This document shows positions 47,901-59,441 of a stretch of 64,000 nt of DNA, piece after piece. The notes beneath the pieces were generated by a model that had not been told where the DNA came from, did not search any database, and saw only the letters and a program-made list of their open reading frames with translations. How positions within the stretch are numbered: position 1 is the first letter of the stretch; each line of letters opens with the position of its first letter. The DNA comes from Aldersonia sp. NBC_00410 (GTDB lineage: Bacteria; Actinomycetota; Actinomycetes; Mycobacteriales; Mycobacteriaceae). Both the position numbers and the translations under genes were made by a program. The DNA is taken from contig NZ_JAPENM010000001.1 in assembly GCF_026342035.1 (NCBI RefSeq), positions 682,001 through 746,000 of the forward strand. Direction: 5' to 3'.

Positions 47901-49805
47901 CTAGCGGACATCGGCCTTTCCGGCGATCAGCGTGATGTTGCCGAACTGGAAGTTCTGCTGCTTGCCGCCCGGAATATCGAACTCGTCACTCGTCGGGTAA
48001 CCGAGCTTGCCGTTCTCGAATCCGACATTCTTGTACGCCTCGAAAATCGGGCCGTTGCGCACCGCCCACGCTCCGGAAAGCGGGCTCCAGTAAAGGTTTC
48101 CGTTCTCGAACTGGTTGAACTTGCCGAAGTCCTTGAGCGACGCCTCGCTGGTGGTCGGGAAGCCCAGCCAACTGTTCTCGTAGCCCAGTTCGCCGTATTT
48201 GCCGAGAATGAGACCCTGCACCGAATGCGCGCCGACGGCTGGGCTGTAGAACACCGAGCCGACCTGGAAGCCCTGCGAGGCGCCGTCCTTGTTCGGCGTC
48301 TTGCGTTCGTCGCCGGTCGGGTAGCCGAGTGCCCCGCGCTCGTAGCCCTGCCGTCCCCACTCCTCGAGCACCGCGCCGCGCACCGCATGGGCACCGGTGT
48401 CCGGCGTCCAGTACGAGATGCCGTGCTCGAAGACCTGCAACCGGCCCTTGCCGTCGGGCGCGGGAATTTCGAAACCGGCAGGCATACCGAGAGCCCCGCC
48501 GGGGCCGCCGGTGGCCTCATAACCGCCGCCGATCCGACCGGCCACCGGGTAGGTGCCCGTCACCGGCGAGTAGAAGACCCGCCCGGCGCGGAAGTCCTGC
48601 GCAGTGCCACCGGGCACGTTGTACTCACCGGTGATGCAGTCGCCGAGCCACTGGTTCGCCGCGGCCGTGCCCGCGATCGCCCCGCCGACCCCGCAGGCCG
48701 GCTTGTCGATCTGCGTGCCGAGGGCGGTCGCCGCCTGCGGCCAGGACTGGCGCATCTCGAAGTCCCAGTACGGCCACGAATGCGTGCCGGAGGGCCGGTA
48801 GTTGATCTGTGCCGGGATGGCGAGCTTGTTCAGCTTGGTGGCGAACGTCTGCGAGGTGAGCCGGGACAGAATCTCGAGCCCCATCCCCGCCACATTGGTG
48901 CTGACGCCGGGGATGCCCATCGCCTGGTCGTACGGCCCGGTCATGCCGCTGCCGCTGGACACGTAGAGGCTGACGTTCTTCAGCTTGTCGGCCAGCAGGT
49001 AGGGGTCGTGCTCGGCCCACGCCGGGTTGGTCGGCAGACCCCACATCGCCTCGGAGTCGAACCCACCCGCGTCGCCCATCGCGAACGAGATGGCCTGCGG
49101 CATGCCGATCGACGTCGTGGACAGGAATCCGGAGTAGGACGCGGCGTAGCGCGCGAAGCCGGGATTGCGTGCCGCCAGGAACATCGCCGACGTTCCGCCC
49201 ATCGAGAGGCCCGCGAGGCCGCGGATGTCGGTGGTACGCCACTGCGTCTCCAACAGCGGCGGCAGTTCCTTGGTCAGGAACGTCTCCCACTGGTAGTTGA
49301 CGCCGTTGTCCTTGGTCAGCCAGTCGGAGTAGAAGCTGGACTGTCCGCCGATCGGCAGCACTACGTTGACGTTCTTGTCGGCGTAGAACGATTCGGCGCC
49401 GGCATCGTGGGTCCAACCGCTCTCGTTGTCCTCCGCCCGCAGGCCGTCGAGCATGAACAGCGCAGGGAACCTGGCGTCCGGTTTGGTGTGCCAGTCCCGA
49501 GCCAGCAGCAGCTGGATCTGGACGGGGGTGCTCATCGACGGCGAAACGATCCAGAGCGCAACGCGCCGGTCGGTGAGCCAGTCGATGCGCTGCACGGTGG
49601 CGACGCCACCGGCCTGGGTATGCGCGATCGGCGCGGCGAGCGCAGGAGCCGCCAACGCGGTGCCGACCGTGAGCGTCGAAACGACCGCGGCAGTGAGTAG
49701 CCCGACCATCGATCCGCGGCAGCGGAAGTGTGTTCGCGATCCGCGGCCGCGGAAGTGTGTTCGCGATCCGCGGATGCGGGAACGCCGACCATGACCCCGT
49801 CGCAT
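47901..49805 (-). CDS. Antigen 85-family mycolyltransferase with C-terminal LGFP repeats
   Basis: The 634-residue protein has an Arg-rich lead and signal region, then an esterase domain typical of antigen 85: RFPALFMLDGLRA, PIGGQSSFYSDW, WETFLTKELP, LAGLSMGGTSAM (nucleophile Ser) and GTHSWPYWD (His). After about residue 370 come four to five LGFP repeats (LGMPAGFE, LGYPTGDE, LGFPTTSE, LGYPTSDE), as in corynebacterial PS1/Cop1, thought to hold the enzyme to arabinogalactan. ATG 49805 follows GAGGGC by about six bases. A 27-base in-frame duplication (GSRTHFRGR/GSRTHFRCR) lies before the hydrophobic signal core. Confidence 0.94.
   Translation of the reverse strand: MRRGHGRRSRIRGSRTHFRGRGSRTHFRCRGSMVGLLTAAVVSTLTVGTALAAPALAAPIAHTQAGGVATVQRIDWLTDRRVALWIVSPSMSTPVQIQLLLARDWHTKPDARFPALFMLDGLRAEDNESGWTHDAGAESFYADKNVNVVLPIGGQSSFYSDWLTKDNGVNYQWETFLTKELPPLLETQWRTTDIRGLAGLSMGGTSAMFLAARNPGFARYAASYSGFLSTTSIGMPQAISFAMGDAGGFDSEAMWGLPTNPAWAEHDPYLLADKLKNVSLYVSSGSGMTGPYDQAMGIPGVSTNVAGMGLEILSRLTSQTFATKLNKLAIPAQINYRPSGTHSWPYWDFEMRQSWPQAATALGTQIDKPACGVGGAIAGTAAANQWLGDCITGEYNVPGGTAQDFRAGRVFYSPVTGTYPVAGRIGGGYEATGGPGGALGMPAGFEIPAPDGKGRLQVFEHGISYWTPDTGAHAVRGAVLEEWGRQGYERGALGYPTGDERKTPNKDGASQGFQVGSVFYSPAVGAHSVQGLILGKYGELGYENSWLGFPTTSEASLKDFGKFNQFENGNLYWSPLSGAWAVRNGPIFEAYKNVGFENGKLGYPTSDEFDIPGGKQQNFQFGNITLIAGKADVR
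49711..49773. repeat. 27-base in-frame duplication in the mycolyltransferase signal region
   Basis: Units 49711-49737 and 49738-49764 differ at one base and are followed by a partial third copy (49765-49773). They encode nine-residue GSRTHFR repeats ahead of the signal core, adding basic charge. Confidence 0.85.
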
Positions 49806-50135
49806 GAAAGTGCCCTCGCTTCCATCCCGTAAAACCGGGCGCGAGCAGCACGTACGCCCGGAGATGCAGCTACTTTCTACCGCGAGCAGGGGCAGGAACC
49901 GGGGAAGGCGCGCTGTGACGGCTGTGACAAATGTTGCGAAACCGTACTCGCCCGAGCGCCTCGCCACACACCTTTTCGCGGCGCGCACACCAAATGGGCG
50001 ACGAATCGATGCGCGCGGCACAACATGCGGTGCGCCGCGGGCACCCACCTGCGAAACGACGAACGCCGCCCCAATCCCCGGCAATTCGGGGTGGGACGGC
50101 GTGTCGACGGCGTCAGCGAGACGCAGCGCTCGGGA
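49806..50135. other. 330-base intergenic region between two mycolyltransferase genes
   Basis: No gene is supported. It holds the downstream hairpin of the preceding gene (50064-50101) and the leader of the LGFP-type gene, in which CCGGGCG (49835-49841) is inverted as CGCCCGG (49855-49861). A GCTGTGAC direct repeat lies near 49910-49930. A separate promoter for the LGFP-type gene is likely but I cannot place it. Confidence 0.5.
50064..50101 (-). terminator. Hairpin terminator candidate after the second mycolyltransferase
   Basis: On the minus strand the left arm CGCCGTCCCACCCCG pairs with the right arm over a six-base loop AATTGC, giving about ten outer pairs (one G-T) plus five inner pairs with a two-base bulge. 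The tail TTCGTCGTTTCG is only moderately T-rich. It lies 35 bases after the stop at 50136. Confidence 0.6.
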
Positions 50136-51146
50136 CTAGTGCGCGTTCAGCGCGTCCAGGATCTGCGGACGCGACTTCCACAGCTCGCCCTCCCAGTACT
50201 TCCAGCCGTGCGTGCCGGTGAGCGGGAAGTCGAACCGGGCGGGGATCTGCAGCGTCGCCAGGCGGATCTGGAACGCGCGCGAGGTCACCATGGTCAGCGA
50301 CTCGAGTGCCATGCCGGTCGTCGTGTTGTACACGCCGATGAGCGAGTTCGGCCGGTCGTACTGTCCGGGGATGCCGGTACCCGCGGAGATGTACATCGAC
50401 AGGCCCTTGAGCTGCGGCGCGAAGACGAACGGGTCATTGCGCAGCCAGCCCTTGCTCCACGGCGGGCCCCACATCGAGTCGACGTTGAAGCGGCCGGCGT
50501 CGAGCATGGCGGCACGGATCGCCTCGCGCATACCGGGCGCGGACAGGTTCAGCAGACCGGAGAACGACCCGGCGAATTTGAACTGATCACGGTGGTAGGC
50601 CGCGAGCGCGAGCGAGGCGCTGCCACCCATCGACAAGCCGACTATGCCGTTGTTGTTCCGCGAGACGCCGTAGTTCTCGAGGAAATCGGGCAGTTCCTTG
50701 GTCAGGAACGTCTCCCACTTGTAGGTGATCTTCTGCCCGTTGGTGTTACTCGGCGAGTACCAGTCGGTGTAGAAGCTCGACTGGCCACCAACCGGCATCA
50801 CCAGCGTGACGTTGTCACCGGCGAACTGCTGCATGGCGTTCGTCTCGAACGACCACGCGTTCCGGTCGTCGCGGGCGCGCATCCCGTCGAGCAGGTAGAG
50901 CGCCGCGTTCCCGCCCCGAGACGCCCACTGCACCTGCACCTTGATCGGCCCCATGGTGGACGGCACGGACAGTTCGTCGAACCCGCCGGCCGGCGACTGA
51001 TGCGCCGGCGTGGCAAGCGGTGCCGCCGTCGCGGCCGCGCCCGCGGCGATCGGGACAATCAGCGCCACGGCGCTCACACCGAGCATTCGTCGCTTCCAGT
51101 TGCCGGAGCGGATCCGGCTACCGAACCCCTTCGCGCCAAAACGCAT
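50136..51146 (-). CDS. Antigen 85-family mycolyltransferase
   Basis: The 336-residue secreted esterase has a signal peptide after a basic start (RMLGVSAVALIVPIAAGAAA) and antigen-85 motifs NAALYLLDGMRARDD, PVGGQSSFYTDWY, WETFLTKELPDFL, IVGLSMGGSASLAL (nucleophile) and GTHGWKYWEGEL (His). Length is close to FbpA/B/C (about 330). It transfers mycolates between trehalose monomycolate and arabinogalactan or trehalose. A separate 5' region of 271 bases and a hairpin after the stop suggest its own transcript. Confidence 0.94.
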   Translation of the reverse strand: MRFGAKGFGSRIRSGNWKRRMLGVSAVALIVPIAAGAAATAAPLATPAHQSPAGGFDELSVPSTMGPIKVQVQWASRGGNAALYLLDGMRARDDRNAWSFETNAMQQFAGDNVTLVMPVGGQSSFYTDWYSPSNTNGQKITYKWETFLTKELPDFLENYGVSRNNNGIVGLSMGGSASLALAAYHRDQFKFAGSFSGLLNLSAPGMREAIRAAMLDAGRFNVDSMWGPPWSKGWLRNDPFVFAPQLKGLSMYISAGTGIPGQYDRPNSLIGVYNTTTGMALESLTMVTSRAFQIRLATLQIPARFDFPLTGTHGWKYWEGELWKSRPQILDALNAH

Positions 51147-51323
51147 TCGCCAATACTCACTTTCTGCTCTGCAACGTCGCTATCGCGACGCGCACCCTCG
51201 CATGCCCCCCGAGGTTCCGAACCCCGAAATAACGAATAGGTCACACAGATCTGCGCTGGAACCTTATTCGACCCTAACCCGACCCGGCAACTTGTACCCG
51301 GTAGGGGACGCGACCAACGTTAC

Positions 51324-51341
51324 GTTATCAATTAGTTATCA
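51324..51341 (-). promoter_or_regulatory. Direct repeat TGATAAC spaced one helical turn, upstream of the second mycolyltransferase
   Basis: On the minus strand TGATAAC occurs at 51341-51335 and again at 51330-51324, 11 bases apart, in a locally AT-rich stretch of the 271-base upstream region. This is a typical layout for a regulator binding on one face of the helix. No regulator can be named. Confidence 0.35.
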
Positions 51342-51417
51342 GTTCGCGACCGGTCCGTGTTATCGCAAACCCGGGGTGACGCTCGCCACCTTGCGCCGCA
51401 GGAGCCCTCGGAGCAGG

Positions 51418-52452
51418 TCAACCGATGTGGGCACTCAGGTCCGGAATCATCCGGAACAGCTCGTCCTGCCAGTAACTCCAGGAATGCACGCCGACGCCAG
51501 GGAAGCTGTAGACCACGTTGTTCGCCCCGAGTGTGGCCATCCGGATCTGAAAGGATCTGGTGTTGAGCAGGGCGAGTTCTTCGAGACCCATGGCGTTGAC
51601 GACGTTGTAGGCGTCGAGCAGGCTGCCGACCCGGTCATTGGGGCCGGGCAGGGCGCTACCGGCGGAGATCCACAGTCGGGTGTTGTTGTTGCGCAGGATC
51701 GGCGCGAAGACGAACGGATCGTTGCGCAACCAGGACCGATCCCAGGGCGGGCCCCACATGCTGTCGATGTTGAAACCGCCGGAGTCGAGCATGGCCACCC
51801 GCATCGCCTCGCGCATGCCAGGCGCGGAGATATTCAGATAGCCGGAATAGGACCCGGCATAAACGAACTGGTCCGGGTGATAGGCGGCCAGCGTCAAGGC
51901 CGCACTGCCGCCCGAGGACAGCCCGAACACACCGTTGCGATTGGGATTGAACCCGAGCCGGTCGCGCAGGGCCCAGCGCAGATTCTGTGTGAGGAATGTC
52001 TCCCAGCGGTACGTAGTCGGCTGCCGGTTGAAATTGCTGGGCGCGTGCCAATCCGAGTAGAAGCTGGACATGCCGCCGACCGGCATCACGACGTTGATGT
52101 TCCATCTGGTCAGCGCGTTTGCGGCGTCGGTTTCGATCTCCCAGCCGCTGAGATCGTTGCGGGCCCGCATGCCGTCGAGCGCGTAGACCACCCGGTTGGT
52201 GTTGCCGTCCGCGGCGCGGAAGACGCGGCTCTTGATCGGGCCCATGCTCGAGTCCACCCAGAAGTCGAACCCGGTCGGCGTGAACGCGGCCGACGCGACC
52301 CCGCCACTGCCGGTCAGCGTCGCCGCTAGCGGTACGACCAGCGCAATCACCAAGGCCATGATCAGCCGGGCGAGCCATCCAGCAGAGCGCCTGGGCGTCC
52401 CGGCGGACGGGGTGTCGGACGTCGAATCGGGTCTGAAAAAAGCTCCACGCAT
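51418..52452 (-). CDS. Antigen 85-family mycolyltransferase with GLSSGG nucleophile elbow
   Basis: The 344-residue protein has signal anchor LIMALVIALVVPLAATLTG and motifs RVVYALDGMRARNDL, PVGGMSSFYSDWH, WETFLTQNL, FGLSSGGSAALTL and GVHSWSYWQDEL. The usual GLSMGG is GLSSGG here; the Ser nucleophile is kept but the next residue, next to the oxyanion hole, changes. ATG 52452 follows GAGGAGG by eight bases and is better than GTG/ATG starts further out. It is the first of three tandem mycolyltransferase genes after aftB. Confidence 0.92.
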   Translation of the reverse strand: MRGAFFRPDSTSDTPSAGTPRRSAGWLARLIMALVIALVVPLAATLTGSGGVASAAFTPTGFDFWVDSSMGPIKSRVFRAADGNTNRVVYALDGMRARNDLSGWEIETDAANALTRWNINVVMPVGGMSSFYSDWHAPSNFNRQPTTYRWETFLTQNLRWALRDRLGFNPNRNGVFGLSSGGSAALTLAAYHPDQFVYAGSYSGYLNISAPGMREAMRVAMLDSGGFNIDSMWGPPWDRSWLRNDPFVFAPILRNNNTRLWISAGSALPGPNDRVGSLLDAYNVVNAMGLEELALLNTRSFQIRMATLGANNVVYSFPGVGVHSWSYWQDELFRMIPDLSAHIG

Positions 52453-52662
52453 GGTCGCGACCTCCTCGATGCGGGTGCGATAACCCACCCGAACGCGGGT
52501 GGAGGGCATGGGGCCCCTGTCGACACTGTGCCGCAGTTATCGCGGTCCGCTTGTATTCCCGGTAAATCGATGCGCCAGCGCAACACGTTAGCGAAGCAAC
52601 GGCGAACCCGGCGGGGAAAGCGGGAATGTCCCAGGCCACCGGGGGACGGTGGTGGGCGTGGG

Positions 52663-54651
52663 TCAGCGCGTGCCGACCGGTGGCGGAGGCTCGAGTCCGC
52701 ACAGCTCGATCGCGTACTTCGGCACCCGGTCGAAGCGGTACTTCGCGAACTCGAAGGACCGCTTGAAGTTCTGCTTCCACCGCTCCCAGGTGAGGTCCGC
52801 ACGTGAGGATTCGAGCAGATCCTGGGTCTCCGGGCAGGTCAGCGCCACCTTGGCCTGCGCGACCCAGTCCTCGTCGAAGTACCACGGCAGCCACGGGTGC
52901 TTGTCGACCATGCCGGTATCGGCGACCACCCAGTCCGCGTACAGGCTCTTGTCGTGGCCGATCCGGCCGTCGGTGAGTCGGTCAGAATGCGCGGCCAGTG
53001 GGTACGCCAGTCCCATCTGGTCGATGACGCGGACGTCCAGGGGGACGTTCATGCTGGTCATGCCGAGGTTGAGGAAGTAGACGGTGTGGCCGACGCCACC
53101 TTCGGGGATGGGCAACGGTGGTGGCACCACATCCCAATGCGTGAAGGACGGGGTGTTGATCAACAGCCCGCCGTCCGGGGTCGACTCGATCGCCGACACC
53201 ATCGCCCGCATGCGCGGGTAGTCGAGGTAGTCCTCGGCCCGGATCGGGTGGTCGTGGCCGGTGTTGAGCACGTAGTAGGCGCGCTCGTCGACGATCCCGG
53301 AGCGGCCGATCGTGCTGCCGGTGACCATGCCGGTCGTGTTCGAGGCGATGTAGGCCCAGCCGAGCACCGCGATCACCGCAACTCCGCCGGCCGTCGCGGC
53401 GAGACTGCGGCCGCGTTCGGGCAGCCGGACAGGCAGCACCGCGAAGGGCAGAATCAGGCAGAACAAAACGGGCAGCAGCATCCGGCCGTGCATGAAATCG
53501 CCGCCGACACGCAGCGAGTACACCTGCAACAGCAGGGCGCTGAGCAGGAACAGGGTGACCACCGCGGCGGGGGTGCGCAGCTTGGACTGCAACCTGCGCA
53601 GCCGACCGCCCGCGGGTTCATGAATGGAAGATTTGGTGCGTTCAGCACCGTCGGGTCGCTCCGCAGGCTCCGCTCCCGTGGAGTGAATGCTTCCATTCAC
53701 TCCGCCAGAACGGGGTGTGTCGCCGCCGAAGCGCGCGAGGATGATCCCGGCCACCGCGAGGATGACCAGTGGGAGCCAGAGGAAGTAGGGGTCGACCAGG
53801 TTCCACAGGTAGGTGAAGCCCTGGCCCCATTTCGCGCCCGCCGCATCCTTGGCGACCGCGGTGTTCGGGTAGGGCAGGGCGTAGTAGCCCATCCGCCAGA
53901 TTTGATAGCCGACGGGCACGGCACCGGCGATCACCACGAACGCGGTGCGGACAAGCCACGGCCGCGGCGTGGGTGCCAGGAACACGAGCAGCAGCGCGAG
54001 CGCGGCCACCATCAGCAACTCGGGGCGCACCATCGGGCCGAGCCCGGCGACGAACGCCAGCGTGAGCAATGCCGGGATGCGCACCGTTTCGGCCTTGCTC
54101 CAGCGCACTAGCAACAGCCACAGCAGCCCGAGCCAGAAGATCACCAGCGCGCTCTCCAGCCCGGAGGTGGCGTAGTCGCGCGCGGGCGGCACCGCGATGT
54201 ACACCACGGCACCGGCGGGGAGCAGGAAGCCGGCCTTCGTGCCGCCCCACAGCCGGCCTGCACCGAGCATGGCCAGCACGATCGCCGCCACCGACAGCAC
54301 CAGCGTGAGCGTCAGCACGACGTACTCGAGCCGGGCCTGGGTCAGCCAGCTGAAGGCGTAGACGATGTAGGTCCACGCGGCGCTGGTGTTCGTCTCGACG
54401 CGATCGTCGATGTTGAACACGGGCCCATTTCCGGCCAGCAGGTTGCGCACGGTGCGCAGCACGATCAGCCCGTCGTCGGCGATCCAGCGCCGCTCCCAGC
54501 CGCCCAAGGCGAAGAACAGCGCGGTCAGCGCAATCCCGATCGAGTAGACGGCGCGCGGCACCCACCCGGGCCGCGACCGGACGGCGGCCCGGTGAGCAGC
54601 GCCGGACGGGGTCGACGCCGTCAGCTCGTCACGAGATGTAGACAGCGACAC
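52663..54651 (-). CDS. aftB: Terminal beta-(1,2)-arabinofuranosyltransferase
   Basis: This is a polytopic GT-C enzyme of about 662 residues that adds the terminal arabinose to which mycolates attach. The first outside loop has WIADDGLIVLRTVRNLLAG with the catalytic-type Asp-Asp and ETNTSAAWTY. About ten membrane segments and a soluble C-terminal domain (DVRVIDQMGLAYPLAAHSDR) follow, as in AftB. GTG 54651, overlapping ubiA by 23 bases, is a reasonable start, but it is uncertain. It is about 35 residues longer than M. tuberculosis AftB, mostly from an insert at about 315-345 that contains GAEPAERP from the dispersed element. Confidence 0.92.
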   Translation of the reverse strand: MSLSTSRDELTASTPSGAAHRAAVRSRPGWVPRAVYSIGIALTALFFALGGWERRWIADDGLIVLRTVRNLLAGNGPVFNIDDRVETNTSAAWTYIVYAFSWLTQARLEYVVLTLTLVLSVAAIVLAMLGAGRLWGGTKAGFLLPAGAVVYIAVPPARDYATSGLESALVIFWLGLLWLLLVRWSKAETVRIPALLTLAFVAGLGPMVRPELLMVAALALLLVFLAPTPRPWLVRTAFVVIAGAVPVGYQIWRMGYYALPYPNTAVAKDAAGAKWGQGFTYLWNLVDPYFLWLPLVILAVAGIILARFGGDTPRSGGVNGSIHSTGAEPAERPDGAERTKSSIHEPAGGRLRRLQSKLRTPAAVVTLFLLSALLLQVYSLRVGGDFMHGRMLLPVLFCLILPFAVLPVRLPERGRSLAATAGGVAVIAVLGWAYIASNTTGMVTGSTIGRSGIVDERAYYVLNTGHDHPIRAEDYLDYPRMRAMVSAIESTPDGGLLINTPSFTHWDVVPPPLPIPEGGVGHTVYFLNLGMTSMNVPLDVRVIDQMGLAYPLAAHSDRLTDGRIGHDKSLYADWVVADTGMVDKHPWLPWYFDEDWVAQAKVALTCPETQDLLESSRADLTWERWKQNFKRSFEFAKYRFDRVPKYAIELCGLEPPPPVGTR
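53654..53676 (-). repeat. Dispersed 23-base coding element, copy 3 (exact)
   Basis: Exact copy on the minus strand inside aftB, encoding GAEPAERP in an extra loop. Next to it, 53680-53689 and 53694-53703 form a perfect 10-bp inverted repeat (GGAGTGAATG/CATTCACTCC, four-base loop). Confidence 0.8.
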
Positions 54652-55555
54652 CGACCACCCCGATCCAGGCGAGCGCAAGCAGCTGCAGCACCCGGTCCCC
54701 GAACGCGATCTCCTCGGGCTCCCCGGCTTCCCCACCGTCGACATCGACGGCGTACCGCAGGATCGCGATGGTGAACGGCACCATCGAGATGGCGAACAGC
54801 TGGGTGTCGCGCAGGCTGTCCTGCTCGAACGCCCACAATCCGTAGAACACCACGACCGCGGTCGCCGCCATCGTCCAGATGAACCGCAGGTAGGTCGGGG
54901 TGTAGTACTCCAACGACTTGCGGATCTTCGCGCCGGTATCGACGGCGAGCTGCAACTCCGCGTAGCGCTTGCCCGCGGCCATGAACAGCGAGCCGAAGGC
55001 CATGATCAGCAGGAACCACTGCGACAGCGGGATGTCGGCGGCCACACCACCGGCGATCGCGCGCAGCAGGAAACCCGACGACACGATGCAGATGTCGAGC
55101 ACGGCCTGATGCTTGAGCCCGAAGCAATACGCGAGCTGGATGACGATGTAGACCGCCATCGTCAGCGCGAGCTCCCAGTTCGCGATGAAGGAGAGCGCGA
55201 TCGATCCGACCAGCAGCACGACGGCCATGCCGTAGGCCAGGTTCAACGGAAGCACGCCCGCCGCGATCGGCCGGAACCGCTTGGTCGGGTGCGCCCGGTC
55301 GGCCTCGACATCCCGCGCGTCGTTGACCAGGTAGATGCCCGACGCCGCCATACAGAACACGACGAACGCGAGTGCGGCCGGTCCGAGCACGGACAGCTCG
55401 TCGATCGCCCCGGCCGCCAACGGCGCAGCGAGGACGAGGACGTTCTTCACCCACTGGCGCGGCCGAACGGCCTTGATGATCGCGGCGGGGAGAGTCTTCG
55501 GCGGACCCTTGACCGCGGCCTCCTCCAGGTCGTGGCCGGTCGGCTCCTCGCTCAT
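54629..55555 (-). CDS. ubiA: Decaprenyl-phosphate phosphoribosyltransferase (DPPR synthase)
   Basis: The 308-residue UbiA-superfamily membrane prenyltransferase couples phosphoribosyl pyrophosphate to decaprenyl phosphate, the start of the arabinose-donor pathway. It has RPRQWVKNVLVLAAPL, the metal motif NDARDVEADRAHPTKRFRP and GLKHQAVLDI, with about nine membrane helices. Size fits Rv3806c (302). ATG 55555 overlaps the PAP2 stop; a longer frame would run into the PAP2 gene. Confidence 0.95.
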   Translation of the reverse strand: MSEEPTGHDLEEAAVKGPPKTLPAAIIKAVRPRQWVKNVLVLAAPLAAGAIDELSVLGPAALAFVVFCMAASGIYLVNDARDVEADRAHPTKRFRPIAAGVLPLNLAYGMAVVLLVGSIALSFIANWELALTMAVYIVIQLAYCFGLKHQAVLDICIVSSGFLLRAIAGGVAADIPLSQWFLLIMAFGSLFMAAGKRYAELQLAVDTGAKIRKSLEYYTPTYLRFIWTMAATAVVVFYGLWAFEQDSLRDTQLFAISMVPFTIAILRYAVDVDGGEAGEPEEIAFGDRVLQLLALAWIGVVGVAVYIS

Positions 55556-56119
55556 TTCACTCCAAACTTCTTCTCGGCGGCGAGCACCGCCGCGGCCGAT
55601 GCCGCGCCGAGCGCCGATCCGGCGAGCACGTCGGTCGGGTAGTGCACACCGAGCACGATGCGCGACAACAGCATCGGCGGGACGAGCACCGCAGGCAAGG
55701 GTAAACCGGTGAGCCGACCCATCAGCACTGCAGCCGCCGTCGTGGAGGTGGCATGCGAGGACGGGAAGCTCAGCTTGCTCGGCGTCGACACGTTCACCTG
55801 CACGGACGGGTGGTTCGGTCGCGGCCGGCGCACGACCCGCTTGATCACGATCGACGCAGCATGCGCACCGACCGCGCCGACGGCGACACCCGCCCACTGA
55901 CTGCGGCGGTCGCGGTCGAGTGCGTAGCCCACAGCCGCGATTCCTACCCAGCCGAGCGCGTGCTCACCGAAATGTGACATCCCGCGTGCCGCTTCCAGGA
56001 CGCCCGGTACGGCCCCGACCCCGGCCTGCACGGCATTGAGGATCGCGACCTCGCGCGGTGCGGGCGGGACGGTCACCGCGAATTCGGCGTGCCCGTCGGT
56101 TTCAGTCACCCCCACCGGC

Positions 56120-56136
<17 letters not shown>
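55552..56136 (-). CDS. PAP2-family phosphatase, probable DPPR phosphatase (Rv3807c-like)
   Basis: The 194-residue membrane phosphatase has the three PAP2 motifs: KRVVRRPRP, FPSSHATST and SRIVLGVHYPTD. It is placed between ubiA and glfT2 as Rv3807c is, and is thought to remove the 5-phosphate of decaprenyl-phosphoribose phosphate. It overlaps ubiA by four bases and glfT2 by 17 bases. Confidence 0.92.
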
Positions 56137-59298
<3,162 letters not shown>

Positions 59299-59363
59299 TC
59301 AGGGTATCGGACCTGTGTGGCCGCGCCGCCCGGCACGGCGGTAACCCCCGGTCCGCCGTCGAA

Positions 59364-59410
59364 TGAACGGAACCGTTCAGTCGATCCAATCGACTGAACG
59401 GTTCCGTTCA
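59364..59410. repeat. Perfect 22-bp inverted repeat between the MerR gene and glf
   Basis: The left arm 59364-59385 is the exact reverse complement of 59389-59410, with a three-base loop. Each arm itself contains TGAACGG and CCGTTCA as a smaller palindrome. On the minus strand no T-tract follows. It could end MerR transcription, act as an operator ahead of glf, or be a mobile-element remnant. Confidence 0.7.
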
Positions 59411-59441
59411 GTCGATGCAAATGCCGAGCTGCCCGCCACGG

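Noticed and set aside
52453-52662. Possible small gene between the third mycolyltransferase and aftB
   Set aside because: Short frames here have no ribosome-binding site or family motif; treated as intergenic.
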